This document shows positions 1-7,992 of a stretch of 64,000 bases of DNA, one piece after another (the stretch's first letter is position 1; each line of letters opens with the position of its first letter). The position numbers and the translations under genes are program-made. The notes beneath the pieces are model-generated. The model had not been told where the DNA came from. It ran no database searches and worked only from the letters and a program-made list of their open reading frames with translations. Source of the stretch: Nitrospirota bacterium (GTDB taxonomy: Bacteria; Nitrospirota; Nitrospiria; Nitrospirales; Nitrospiraceae); contig JACRLR010000018.1 in assembly GCA_016219645.1 (NCBI GenBank), forward strand, positions 1 through 64,000, written 5' to 3'.

Positions 1-67
1 ACCGTTCCCGGCGAGTGGGCTTGCGATACTGTTCAAACGTAACCTCGGCAAATGTCGATTGCTGCAT
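1..67 (-). CDS. IS5-like transposase, N-terminal fragment (runs off the window)
   Basis: Reading leftwards from an ATG at 67, the translation begins MQQSTFAEVTFEQYRKPTRR and stays open to the window edge. This resembles the start of many IS5-family DDE transposases (a 'TFA...F..Y.K.TRRE.F' opening). Only about 22 residues are visible, so the catalytic domain cannot be checked. The gene would lie mostly outside the window, with its 5' end facing the orphan genes to the right. Confidence 0.6.
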   Translation of the reverse strand, partial: MQQSTFAEVTFEQYRKPTRRER

Positions 68-141
68 GGGCGCGCCTCCCGTTCAGTGCTGCGCTACCCT
101 TAGCACATCATGAACGGAGAATAAATCAGACCTTCCCTAAA
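1..141 (-). mobile_element. Right end of an IS5-like insertion sequence
   Basis: The transposase start at 67 is followed by about 70 non-coding bases ending in a stretch whose complement reads TTTAGGGAAGGTCTGATTTAT (minus strand of roughly 121-141), a plausible terminal inverted repeat. The exact boundary is a guess because the other end is outside the window. Confidence 0.4.
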
Positions 142-166
142 TAATAAATCATGCCCGGTTATTGTA

Positions 167-535
167 ATGGATTTTGACATAGCTATCAAAAAGAGCCTAA
201 AGCTGCTCTTGGAGGAATGCAGTAATGTTGATGCGGGGCTTAGAGTGCTGTCGAATGTTCTGCCCTGGGAAGAGATTACTGCCGGCTTCTCTATTTTTAA
301 CCCGACAGACAAGGCTAAGCTCTTTTTGAGTACAGTGTCAGGATATCTGCTGAATACTCTTAGACTAGATGTACAGCAGTGGTGGATAGATCAAAATGCA
401 TTGGAGTGTGCGGCTAGATTCTCTAAAAAGAACGGGTTCGTCCATAAGAACATTTTTAAAACTCTTCCTCAGTATGCTGTGATCCCAACTGGCTCGTACG
501 ATTCAAAAATCGCGCAGCTGAAAGCTGCAATATAA
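167..535 (+). CDS. Hypothetical protein (122 aa)
   Basis: This is a small open frame starting at ATG 167 next to the insertion sequence end. It has no signal peptide, membrane segment or motif that I recognise, and the composition is that of a small soluble protein with a helical first half. No clear ribosome-binding site precedes the ATG. The surrounding DNA is more A+T rich than the rest of the window, which fits recently acquired DNA. I cannot assign a function. Confidence 0.4.
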   Translation: MDFDIAIKKSLKLLLEECSNVDAGLRVLSNVLPWEEITAGFSIFNPTDKAKLFLSTVSGYLLNTLRLDVQQWWIDQNALECAARFSKKNGFVHKNIFKTLPQYAVIPTGSYDSKIAQLKAAI

Positions 536-764
536 GGCGAGCTGTGTCTCACTTTGAATGGCGCAATATTCCCCCATGGTTAAAACGTGCGAGTTGAGCG
601 TATTTTCCCCAAGAGTTGCTTTTGCTTGGAGCGGGCAGATCAATCCCCACCCCTGGGCCTCTCACAACCTGAAGGTGGTGCTAATGCTGGCGACCAAAGA
701 CGTGCTCGTATGGTCTCAAATGCCTGGCACATGACGGCACTTAGAACAATATAAAGTTCCTCCT

Positions 765-1802
765 ATGCTTACGAACAGTGCTTACAGATTTGCAAATAAT
801 AGATGCGAAAATTTCCCTGTTCAATGGCTTACGGTTCTGCCCTTACAAGGAATTGCTCTCCTACTATTTCTCGTGGCTGGCTTCATATTGCCGTCACAGG
901 GTGCCGCACAGGAGATGTTGAGGCCTGATCAGGTTATTTATTTTTCATCTGGATGGAGGGTGAATGAGCCCTCACCCCAAAATGTGCTTCAACTCGGGAC
1001 CGTATTTCATTGTGGTGTGGATTGGTGCATGGAGTATGAGGAGTTTCTTGGGAAGGACAATTTGCCTCGTGCGCCGTTGACCTTTAGGCATGAAATGGAC
1101 GCGCCATACGGGGCGCACCGCTGCACGAACGAACAGATTACAACCATCCACGGTATCATCCATAGCGGAGTGCCGGCTTTGGTAATAGATGAGGAACGTG
1201 GGCTTGTTATACGGGCAGGTATTTACGAGTACACTTGGGACCGGGACACATCACCAGCTGGTGGATTTGTTCTTGTTAAAGCGCGCGACACAGGTAGCGA
1301 TGTGCCGTTTAAACAGCCCGTCGGATTCGCCTATGAATCTGAGGACCACACGGGGCGACAGATTCGCCCCGGCGATTTGAGCACCTACTTCGATGGTGAG
1401 GTTGCCCACAAGAATATGCTCATGGGCGTCATGGATGAATGGTCGCAAAAACAGTCGAGCCTAAATCTTCAGAAGTTTAAAACTGCGTCTATTAGTTCAG
1501 TAATGGCACTTGACCTGCCAGCTCTTCCAGGCGTCGCGCTCAAGTACAGAAAGCCGATGATGTGGGTGCATCATAGCGTGTTGACTCCCCAGGCGAACTC
1601 GGGACGGCTCAATTATATTCTTCATGAGTATGGTCATGATTTTAATGCCAATGGCTGCTTTGACGAATTCGGGCACAACAAATTGTTATTGCCAGTGCTT
1701 CGTGGTGGTGTGATATCTGCACTTGTGTATATCGAGTACAGCCCCGACACACGTGACGGCGTGCCGATGATATCGGTTGGTAGGTATTTTAGGAATCGGT
1801 AA
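765..1802 (+). CDS. Secreted or membrane-anchored orphan protein with an HEYGH motif
   Basis: The 345-residue product has a hydrophobic segment at about residues 22-47 ending in an AAQ-type site, so it is probably exported or anchored. Residues 287-291 read HEYGH, which fits the HExxH zinc-protease signature, and an N/D-rich stretch plus a further His follow (FDEFGHN). I do not recognise the rest of the fold, and the motif lies near the C-terminus with no obvious third ligand, so a metallopeptidase is only one reading; a calcium-loop-like DxNxNG segment is the other. It stands alone between the insertion sequence and the broken hydrolase genes. Confidence 0.55.
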   Translation: MLTNSAYRFANNRCENFPVQWLTVLPLQGIALLLFLVAGFILPSQGAAQEMLRPDQVIYFSSGWRVNEPSPQNVLQLGTVFHCGVDWCMEYEEFLGKDNLPRAPLTFRHEMDAPYGAHRCTNEQITTIHGIIHSGVPALVIDEERGLVIRAGIYEYTWDRDTSPAGGFVLVKARDTGSDVPFKQPVGFAYESEDHTGRQIRPGDLSTYFDGEVAHKNMLMGVMDEWSQKQSSLNLQKFKTASISSVMALDLPALPGVALKYRKPMMWVHHSVLTPQANSGRLNYILHEYGHDFNANGCFDEFGHNKLLLPVLRGGVISALVYIEYSPDTRDGVPMISVGRYFRNR

Positions 1803-1849
1803 TGGCTAAAATCATAAAGGCAATGTGACTAGGTAAGCCGAGGAGTTGA

Positions 1850-2038
1850 TCGGATGTATCAATGTGTTGGCCTATATTCCATCCGGGCAGTTATTAGTTT
1901 CGATCATGAGCTTAAATGGGGGGATCGCTTACATATGGGAATACCCCCCCCCCCACCCCTCATGAAGTCGATGCGGATTGTTATGCAGCGATTTAGCAGT
2001 TGTCAGATTAATCTTCGATAAAGGAGATAGTTACGACC
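1850..2038 (+). pseudogene. Decayed N-terminal domain of the hydrolase gene that follows
   Basis: This stretch is recognisably homologous to the coding sequence at about 3490-3690. Shared landmarks are CGGATGTATCAA at 1851 and the codons for an 'AAI' tripeptide at about 1985. It no longer reads through: codon-by-codon alignment puts a TAG at 1994 where the paralog has CAG, and a TAA at 2009 where it has TGG. The frame also shifts between 1851 and 1982, probably at the C-run at 1944-1954. It is therefore the dead 5' part of the gene annotated from 2039. Confidence 0.75.
1944..1954. repeat. Poly-C tract of 11
   Basis: Eleven consecutive C residues lie inside the decayed N-terminal domain. The intact paralog has only four C at the matching place. 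Such tracts slip easily, and this one probably caused or marks the frameshift. Confidence 0.9.
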
Positions 2039-3193
2039 ATGGAAGAGACAGTGCCTACTAGTCATGCCAATTGCTCGATCCAAAAGGTCGTTCTCAGGCA
2101 CGAGCCGGGCGATATGCTGGTGGCAACCGTGGTGTCCAACGCATCAGAGGCTGGACAGTTCGCATTTTATCTGTATCGAAATGGAGAGCGGATTCATACT
2201 CAGTGGTATTCTCCAAACCCTGTCTTTCGTTTTGGGATAAATGGGAAGGCAGGTCTGTACTCGGTTCTTTCGTACCTTCGCACTCCAGATAGCACTCCGA
2301 TTACAAAATACTCCAACCCACTGTTTCTATATCCTGTCGACTATAGACTAGGGCACGCATTGAAGAAGCCTCGGGCAGAAGAATGTACACTCATTTTGCA
2401 TGGCCAATATTGGAAATTTCCGTCTCTGTACTATGTAGGTCAAGAGCAGCAGCCGCTTTTCGTCATGTTGAGTAACAGGATCAACAGAAGCCAGCACAGT
2501 TTGCCGGCTTTTAGCCGCTGGACATGGGCTCAGCAGAAGAAGTTCCCTGGGCATGTGCTCTGCGTGGCAGACCCAACTCTTGAACTTCACAAAGATCTAG
2601 GATTGGGGTGGTACCTCGGTACTGCAGAACACGATGCCACTGATGATCTGGCGATGCTCATTCGTCGCTTTGCAGAAGGGCTGGGTATACCGGAAGGCAA
2701 GATTATCTTTTGGGGATCATCGGGGGGAGGCTTCAGTGCCCTTGCGCTGGCTAGCCGCATAGAGAATACCACCGCCGTTGCGATCAATGCTCAGACCGAT
2801 ATTTTCGCGTATGAGAGCGCGACAGATATCGAGAAAGTTAGAAGACACTGTTTTGGAGACAAACCAATAAAGGAGATTCAGGAGCAGTACGGTTCGCGCA
2901 TCAACATGGTCCAGGCGTGGAGGAATAATCGAAGTTCACGCGCGATACTTCTGCAGAATACGCTTGATGCCCATCACTATGCGTGCCATTTTACGTCCTT
3001 CTGGGAGTCGCTTGGCGGGAGGAGTGAAGGAGGGGCAACCGCTGGCGGTCGCCAATACGCCTGGCTTTATAGTGACTCTCGTGGTCATGCGCCTGAACCG
3101 GAGCAGATGATTCCTGAGATCGTGAATTTGATCAATCAAGAATCATTCACGGCATCAACCGTGATGCCTAGGACTCGCGCAGTCAACGAGTGA
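2039..3193 (+). CDS. Alpha/beta-hydrolase-like protein, 5'-truncated copy
   Basis: The 384 remaining residues have a beta-rich N-terminal module (about 10-100) and a hydrolase-like half. The latter carries GSSGG at about 226-230 (candidate nucleophile Ser228) and a late 'GHAPEP' segment that could supply the catalytic His. Full-length relatives should carry about 140 more residues, as preserved in the paralog at 3297-3967; here that region is dead. ATG 2039 is simply the first Met after the last stop, and AAGGAG at 2021 may act as a fortuitous ribosome-binding site. The neighbouring glycosyltransferases suggest a role in glycan modification, but that is inference. It may be a pseudogene. Confidence 0.6.
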   Translation: MEETVPTSHANCSIQKVVLRHEPGDMLVATVVSNASEAGQFAFYLYRNGERIHTQWYSPNPVFRFGINGKAGLYSVLSYLRTPDSTPITKYSNPLFLYPVDYRLGHALKKPRAEECTLILHGQYWKFPSLYYVGQEQQPLFVMLSNRINRSQHSLPAFSRWTWAQQKKFPGHVLCVADPTLELHKDLGLGWYLGTAEHDATDDLAMLIRRFAEGLGIPEGKIIFWGSSGGGFSALALASRIENTTAVAINAQTDIFAYESATDIEKVRRHCFGDKPIKEIQEQYGSRINMVQAWRNNRSSRAILLQNTLDAHHYACHFTSFWESLGGRSEGGATAGGRQYAWLYSDSRGHAPEPEQMIPEIVNLINQESFTASTVMPRTRAVNE

Positions 3194-3296
3194 GCCGCCC
3201 AACCCCTAGGCAGAACCAGAGGGAAGACACTCCACATTTTCCGGTGAACTTCTCAGCTCTAGGCTTCACGGTAGTTATACTGTTGGATTAAGGTGT

Positions 3297-3968
3297 TTGT
3301 TCAAGTCAGAAGAACTCTGGCGCCTATTGGAGGCAGGTTGGTTGATTCTTGTGGACAAGCTTAGGCGTCTTGGTCGCCTTGATCGGCTACGAGTCAACGA
3401 GGTGTTCTGGGATTCGCGAGCTGAAAAGGGAGGTAAATTCGAGCCGCACTTTTCAAACAGTCAAATCGATTCAGCCAACCAGTTCCTTAGCCGGATGTAT
3501 CAACGTATCAGCGTCGATGTCCCACCCGAGAAGTTCTTAAGATTCGATCAGGGATTAATGACGGGATCGATCGCGCACAAATGGGGAATCAGCCCCTTTC
3601 ATTATATCGATGCATATTATCATGCAGCGATTCAGCAGCTATGCGCATGGTCCTCGTTTAAGAGAGGGATCACGACTTCAAAAGAGACGGTGCCTATCTT
3701 TCGTGCCGAGTATTCGATCGAAAAAGTCATTCTTGAGCGTGAAGGCGATGTGCTTGTGGCAAGTGTGGTATGTGAGGCTCCACAGACAGGCCAGTTCGCG
3801 TTTTACGTATTTCGAAGCAAAGAACGGATCCATACCCAGTGGTATTCCCCCAACTCTACACTTCGGATTGACATAAAGGCGGAGCCGGGTCTGTATCGAG
3901 TGTTGGCGTTTCTTCGCGCCCCAGATGGCAAGACTATAAAGAAATACTCCAATCCCGTGTCTCTATAG
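3297..3968 (+). CDS. N-terminal half of the same hydrolase family, C-terminally truncated
   Basis: It starts at TTG 3297 and encodes 223 residues. About 1-140 are the N-terminal domain lost from the upstream copy, and about 145-223 match the beta-rich module at the start of that copy (shared 'QFAFY', 'HTQWYSPN', 'YSNP'). Translation ends at a stop exactly where the upstream gene enters its hydrolase domain, and homology fades within about 20 bases after it. The catalytic half is absent apart from a fragment near 4455-4577. The two copies together would rebuild one gene of about 520 codons. Confidence 0.6.
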   Translation: MFKSEELWRLLEAGWLILVDKLRRLGRLDRLRVNEVFWDSRAEKGGKFEPHFSNSQIDSANQFLSRMYQRISVDVPPEKFLRFDQGLMTGSIAHKWGISPFHYIDAYYHAAIQQLCAWSSFKRGITTSKETVPIFRAEYSIEKVILEREGDVLVASVVCEAPQTGQFAFYVFRSKERIHTQWYSPNSTLRIDIKAEPGLYRVLAFLRAPDGKTIKKYSNPVSL

Positions 3969-4015
3969 TCTGTCGTCTAGGCCAAGCCCGTGGGTTAGGC
4001 GTGGGAGGAGCAGCG

Positions 4016-4051
4016 GGACCGGCACCGCCGCAGACGACGGAGCCGGTCCCT
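4016..4051. terminator. Strong GC hairpin, possible terminator
   Basis: GGGACCGGC (4016-4024) pairs perfectly with GCCGGTCCC (4043-4051) across an 18-base loop. There is no clean T-run on either side. A second weaker fold (GGCCAG...CTGGCC) follows at about 4068-4093. Both sit in DNA that interrupts the hydrolase copy. Confidence 0.45.
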
Positions 4052-4170
4052 CTCCCGAATAGAAAGGGCCAGCCCCCTTGCGAGGACTGGCCAGGACTGT
4101 AGATGAATAGCCTGAACCCCTTCAGCCTACCGTCCTTAGCCTAAACACCTTTCCATTCCTCCCGAACGAG

Positions 4171-4482
4171 TCACGCGGCTTTCCGATGCGCTGCCTTGGT
4201 TCGAACGAGAAGCTCGATATCGCAATCCAGCACATGCAGTAAGGATAAGAGTTGATCGATTGACTTCCGGGAGTTGGTCTGATCGAGCAGACGATAGAAC
4301 TGCGTAGCGGAGGTTTGCAATGGCCGGTTCACTGCTACGACGACCCTCCGGCCGGCTGGCTCGATGCTCAGTCGGTCTCGTACCCTCTCCTTCTTGTGAA
4401 TACTGCGAGCTAAGTGTTGAGAAATAATGGAAGTTCCCGTGTGATCCAAATGCAAAATCGCTCGACACCCGTCACTATGCAT
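4171..4482 (-). CDS. Small HTH (antitoxin-like) protein inserted in the broken hydrolase gene
   Basis: The C-terminal 50 residues contain 'SATQFYRLLDQTN.RKSID..L.LL..L.C', which resembles the helix-turn-helix segment of small Xre/HTH-type regulators often paired with toxins. The open frame starts at 4482 inside hydrolase remnant sequence, so the first 30 or so residues are probably not native; the native start may be nearer 4415 or may be lost. No toxin partner is visible beside it. It is either a truncated orphan antitoxin or a decaying gene. Confidence 0.45.
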   Translation of the reverse strand: MHSDGCRAILHLDHTGTSIISQHLARSIHKKERVRDRLSIEPAGRRVVVAVNRPLQTSATQFYRLLDQTNSRKSIDQLLSLLHVLDCDIELLVRTKAAHRKAA

Positions 4483-4577
4483 GCCATTTTAAGCCTTACT
4501 GGGATGTTCTTGGCGGGACTGCTGAAGGAGGAGCCAGTGCTGACGGTCGCCATTATAGACTTCCAAACGGCCTGTAG
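4455..4577 (+). pseudogene. C-terminal fragment of the hydrolase gene
   Basis: About 37 in-frame codons (LDTRHYACHF... to a TAG at 4575) match the segment around 2960-3060 of the upstream copy (LDAHHYACHF...). This is the far end of the copy that begins at 3297. The intervening hydrolase core has been replaced by the roughly 480 bp that include the HTH gene. The next gene starts one base after the TAG. Confidence 0.75.
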
Positions 4578-5687
4578 ATGAAGCACATGCTTGAGACACT
4601 CGGCGCGTCTTTTGGTTTCCACCGGGTCACGCCGAGGGGGCCATTCCACAATTTGAAGATAGGGCTGATTGCCGATGAACTCACCCGGTCCTGCCTCGCC
4701 TTCGAATCCCAAGTTCGCGATATTACGCCGCTCAATTACATGTATGTCTTAAAGGTTTGGAAGCCCGACCTGTTGTTCGTGGAGTCGGCTTGGCATGGGC
4801 TGGGCAATGCCTGGAAGTATAAGATCGCCTCATTTCCTGATCACCCGGAACGGAACAATCACGCGCTCAGCAAGGTGGTTGCCTATGCGCGCGAACTCGA
4901 TATTCCCTGTCTATTTTGGAATAGGGAAGACGGCGTTCATTTCGAGAGGTTTTTCCCCAGCGCAAAACTGTTCGACTACATTTTTACAGTAGACGGGAAC
5001 TCCGTCCCGAGGTACCGGGCTCTCATCGGGCAGGCTGTGACTGTGGCGCCGCTGATGTTTGCCGTCCAGCCGGCGATTCATTTTCCATCTCACAGGGGCT
5101 ATGTGCACCGGCGGGCTTGCTTCCTGGGGAGTTATAGTTGGCATACTCACAATCGACGACGGTCGTGGCAAGAGATTCTGTTTGCCGCCTCGTCCGAGCT
5201 GGGCTTGACCGTGTTCGACCGCAATTCGGATCGACGTTCCCCGAACTATCGGTATCCAGACCTGCCCTGGCTGGAGGTCCGCCCTGGCGTGCACCATACA
5301 GAGACAGCCCAAATCTACCGAGATTATATGGTCTCTTTGAACGTGAACACGGTGGAGGGGTCAGGCACGATGTTCTCTCGCCGTCTGATTGAAATCCTTG
5401 CCTGCGGGGCTTTGGCGGTGACGACGCCCGGCATATCGGTCGATCGCTACTTCAGGGACTATTGCCATGTCGTCACCAGTGAGGAAGAGGCGCGGGATCT
5501 GATGTCTGGCTTGAAGAATGGTCTCACCCCCCGGGACCGTGACATGGTCGCAGCCGGCGCAGAATATGCGCTCAAACAACATTCGTGGGCCCATCGCCTG
5601 GAAGAGATGATGAAGGTCATTTCACATCGGAAAACCGGCACCGGATCTCGGATGGCGCTTGGAGAGGTTCGGAGTTTATCCGCGTAA
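4578..5687 (+). CDS. CgeB-like glycosyltransferase
   Basis: The 369 residues have the layout of CgeB/spore-maturation-type glycosyltransferases (GT-B fold). There is an N-terminal Rossmann-like part ('PDLLFVESAWHG', 'IPCLFWNREDGVHF'), a mid 'FLGSYS' strand, and a C-terminal nucleotide-sugar part with 'SRRLIEILACGALAVTTP', the usual E-x-x-A-C-G segment. It acts in the cytoplasm on a sugar-nucleotide donor; donor and acceptor are unknown. Followed by a kpsC-like gene, it probably belongs to a surface-polysaccharide locus. The ATG follows a stop codon by one base, a junction created by the rearrangement upstream. Confidence 0.75.
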   Translation: MKHMLETLGASFGFHRVTPRGPFHNLKIGLIADELTRSCLAFESQVRDITPLNYMYVLKVWKPDLLFVESAWHGLGNAWKYKIASFPDHPERNNHALSKVVAYARELDIPCLFWNREDGVHFERFFPSAKLFDYIFTVDGNSVPRYRALIGQAVTVAPLMFAVQPAIHFPSHRGYVHRRACFLGSYSWHTHNRRRSWQEILFAASSELGLTVFDRNSDRRSPNYRYPDLPWLEVRPGVHHTETAQIYRDYMVSLNVNTVEGSGTMFSRRLIEILACGALAVTTPGISVDRYFRDYCHVVTSEEEARDLMSGLKNGLTPRDRDMVAAGAEYALKQHSWAHRLEEMMKVISHRKTGTGSRMALGEVRSLSA

Positions 5688-5704
5688 TCCTTCGATGCCC
5701 GGAG

Positions 5705-5790
5705 TTTCTGGTTGCACGTTTCGGGTTTCAAGTTGCCAAATCGATCCTCAACATGAAACTAGAAACAAGGAACTCGCAACTCCCACACGA
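5705..5790. repeat. Fold-back element built of GTTTC/GTTGC words
   Basis: A left arm of GTTGC/GTTTC words (from about 5710) is mirrored by GAAAC/GCAAC words (to about 5785). Pairing is approximate. It occupies most of the gap before the KpsC gene and belongs to the same class of word-repeat fold-backs seen elsewhere in the window. Confidence 0.5.
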
Positions 5791-5823
5791 GAAATGTAAT
5801 CCCGGCGCGAACAATGGTTCTTT

Positions 5824-7794
5824 ATGAATCGCTATGGTGTGTTCAATCACGGACTCCGCAAGCTATCGACGCTGGGAGAATTCCTGGGCGAGACCATCGA
5901 ACCTGTCTATTTGGCCACTCCGGCAGGGCTGACAGCGACGCTGGGATGGGGCCGCCGGAAATATGCGCGCCGGGCCAGGCGCGTGGCAAAGTCACGAAAA
6001 ATTCCGTTTGTCTGCCTCGAAGACGGGTTTTTGCGCTCAGTCGGCCTGGGAAAGACTGAGCCACCACTCTCCATCGTTGTCGATGATCTTGGCATCTATT
6101 ACGATGCGTCCCATCCTTCACGCCTCGACTCTCAGATTGCCCGGCCGCTGACCGGTGAAGAAACGGCCCGCGCTCGGGCGATGATCGCAGCCTGGCGCAA
6201 CGGGCGAGTCTCCAAATACAATTATGCGCCGGACTATGCAGGGGATCTCCCGGAGCGTTACGTGTTGGTTGTGGATCAGACTTGGGGTGATGCGTCGATC
6301 AGCTTTGGGATGGCGGATGAATCCAGCTTCCAGCGCATGCTTGATCGCGCTCTCCTAGAGCACCCTGCATGCACGGTGCTGTTGAAGGTGCACCCGGAGG
6401 TCTTGGCCGGTCGCAAACGCGGGCACTTCGATCTGGAGAGGGCCGCGCGCCGTCCAAACGTGCAGGTCATCGGGGATGATGTCCACCCCGTGAATCTAAT
6501 TGAGCATGCCGAGGCTGTCTATGTAGTGACGTCGCAGATGGGATTTGAGGGTCTTCTGTGGGGAAAGCCCGTACGGACGTTTGGTATGCCGTTTTATGCA
6601 GGATGGGGTCTGACACAGGATGAGCTTCCCGCTCCCGAGCGGCGCAGACCGGTCCCGCTGGAGAATCTTATCCATGCAGCCTTGATCGAGTACCCTCGCT
6701 ATGTTGATCCGGAAACCGGTCGGAGGTGCGAGGCAGAGCGGGTAGTCGAATGGATGGGATTGCAGCGGAGGATGCGCACACGCTTCCCCAACGATATCTT
6801 TGCGCTATCGTTCTCACCCTGGAAAAAGCCGATCGTGCGGAGGTTTTTCCAAGGCAACAGGGTGCATTTCGTGGATGCGATCGATCAGATCCCGGAAGAA
6901 GCCACGTTGGCGATATGGGGCCAAGGTCATCAAGACGAGAAACGCTTGGTGATTCGCCTGGAGGACGCCTTTTTACGATCGGTTGGGCTGGGCGCCGATC
7001 TCATACGGCCTCTCTCATGGGTGATGGATAGCCGGGGCATGTACTACGATGCCACGGCTCCATCGGAATTAGAGCATGCACTCCTGACCACGGAATTTTC
7101 CGCTGATTTGTCGGCGCGCGCGAAACGGTTGCGAGATCGTATCGTCGAGGGAGGCCTGACCAAGTACAACGTAGGGGCTGGAACCTGGAGCCGACCCAAA
7201 GACGCGCTTCGAGTCGTGTTGGTGCCTGGTCAGGTCGAGTCGGACGCATCTATTCGGTATGGTGGCTCGTCGATCCGATCGAACATGGGGCTGCTCCAAG
7301 CAGTACGTGAAGCGAATCCATCAACTCATGTCATTTATAAGCCGCACCCGGATGTATTGGCCGGTCTTCGAACGAAGGGCGCAGGCGAAGACGAGGCATT
7401 GCGCTGGTGCGATGAAGTCGTGACCGATGTCGCCATGGGAACGTTGCTGTCCGCCGTAGATGAAGTCCACGTCCTGACGTCCCTGGCCGGGTTCGAGGCC
7501 CTCCTGCGCGGGAAGAAGGTTACCTGTTACGGACAGCCCTTTTACGCCGGCTGGGGACTGACCGATGACATCATGCCGCCGGCGCGTCGCACCAGCCGGT
7601 TGACTCTCGATGAGCTGGTCGCCGGCTCCCTTATTCTCTATCCCACGTATGTGAGCCGGGTCACCGGAAAATTCACCACGGCAGAACGGGCCCTGGATGA
7701 ATTGTTGGAATGGCGACAGCAGAAGCCGACCGGTATGCCCCTGTGGCGAAAGGCTCTGCGGCTTGTGCTCCGGCTCGGGAAAAAACCTGATTAG
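5824..7794 (+). CDS. kpsC: KpsC-like capsule polysaccharide beta-Kdo transferase
   Basis: The 656 residues contain two tandem copies of the KpsC module. Each has 'LED.FLRSVGLG', a 'G(I/M)YYDA..PS.L' strand, 'K.HP(E/D)VLAG', and 'TS..GFE.LL.GK...(Y/F)G.PFYAGWGLT.D'. The first spans about 1-330 and the second about 335-640. KpsC proteins build the short beta-linked Kdo primer on lysophosphatidylglycerol in ABC-transporter-dependent capsule synthesis; the double module is the usual full-length form. No kpsS, kpsM/T or other capsule genes are visible here, so the locus is partial. The ATG at 5824 is the natural start of the N-terminal strand. Confidence 0.88.
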   Translation: MNRYGVFNHGLRKLSTLGEFLGETIEPVYLATPAGLTATLGWGRRKYARRARRVAKSRKIPFVCLEDGFLRSVGLGKTEPPLSIVVDDLGIYYDASHPSRLDSQIARPLTGEETARARAMIAAWRNGRVSKYNYAPDYAGDLPERYVLVVDQTWGDASISFGMADESSFQRMLDRALLEHPACTVLLKVHPEVLAGRKRGHFDLERAARRPNVQVIGDDVHPVNLIEHAEAVYVVTSQMGFEGLLWGKPVRTFGMPFYAGWGLTQDELPAPERRRPVPLENLIHAALIEYPRYVDPETGRRCEAERVVEWMGLQRRMRTRFPNDIFALSFSPWKKPIVRRFFQGNRVHFVDAIDQIPEEATLAIWGQGHQDEKRLVIRLEDAFLRSVGLGADLIRPLSWVMDSRGMYYDATAPSELEHALLTTEFSADLSARAKRLRDRIVEGGLTKYNVGAGTWSRPKDALRVVLVPGQVESDASIRYGGSSIRSNMGLLQAVREANPSTHVIYKPHPDVLAGLRTKGAGEDEALRWCDEVVTDVAMGTLLSAVDEVHVLTSLAGFEALLRGKKVTCYGQPFYAGWGLTDDIMPPARRTSRLTLDELVAGSLILYPTYVSRVTGKFTTAERALDELLEWRQQKPTGMPLWRKALRLVLRLGKKPD

Positions 7795-7799
7795 GGTAC

Positions 7800-7886
7800 T
7801 TGGTCTGTCTGGTCTGTCTCGTTTATTTGGTTGACGGAAATTTCAACGAAACAAACCAAACAAACCAAATAAACCAAATCAACCAG
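7800..7886. repeat. T/C-pentamer hairpin, copy A
   Basis: The left arm is GGTCTGTCT/GTTTATTTGG words; the centre is TTGACGGAAATTTCAACG; the right arm is AAACAAACC/AAATAAACC words reading as its approximate complement. It fills the gap between the KpsC gene and gpsA. The same centre recurs in copy E and, inverted, in copy C. Confidence 0.9.
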
Positions 7887-7992
7887 TCTCACACCCCTCA
7901 TTCATTGACAGGTGAAAGAACCGGTTCCTATAATCCGTGTAACTTGCAAATCCTGTTGATGACACCCCTTCCGTCATAGTCGCTTCTTAACC

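Noticed and set aside
4136-4468. Second minus-strand frame (110 residues) overlapping the HTH gene
   Set aside because: It is in another frame of the same DNA, with no motif and a composition rich in Arg and Ser typical of a shadow frame.
7800-7886. CRISPR array or tandem direct repeats
   Set aside because: The short words do not form regular repeat-spacer units; the arms are inverted and self-complementary.
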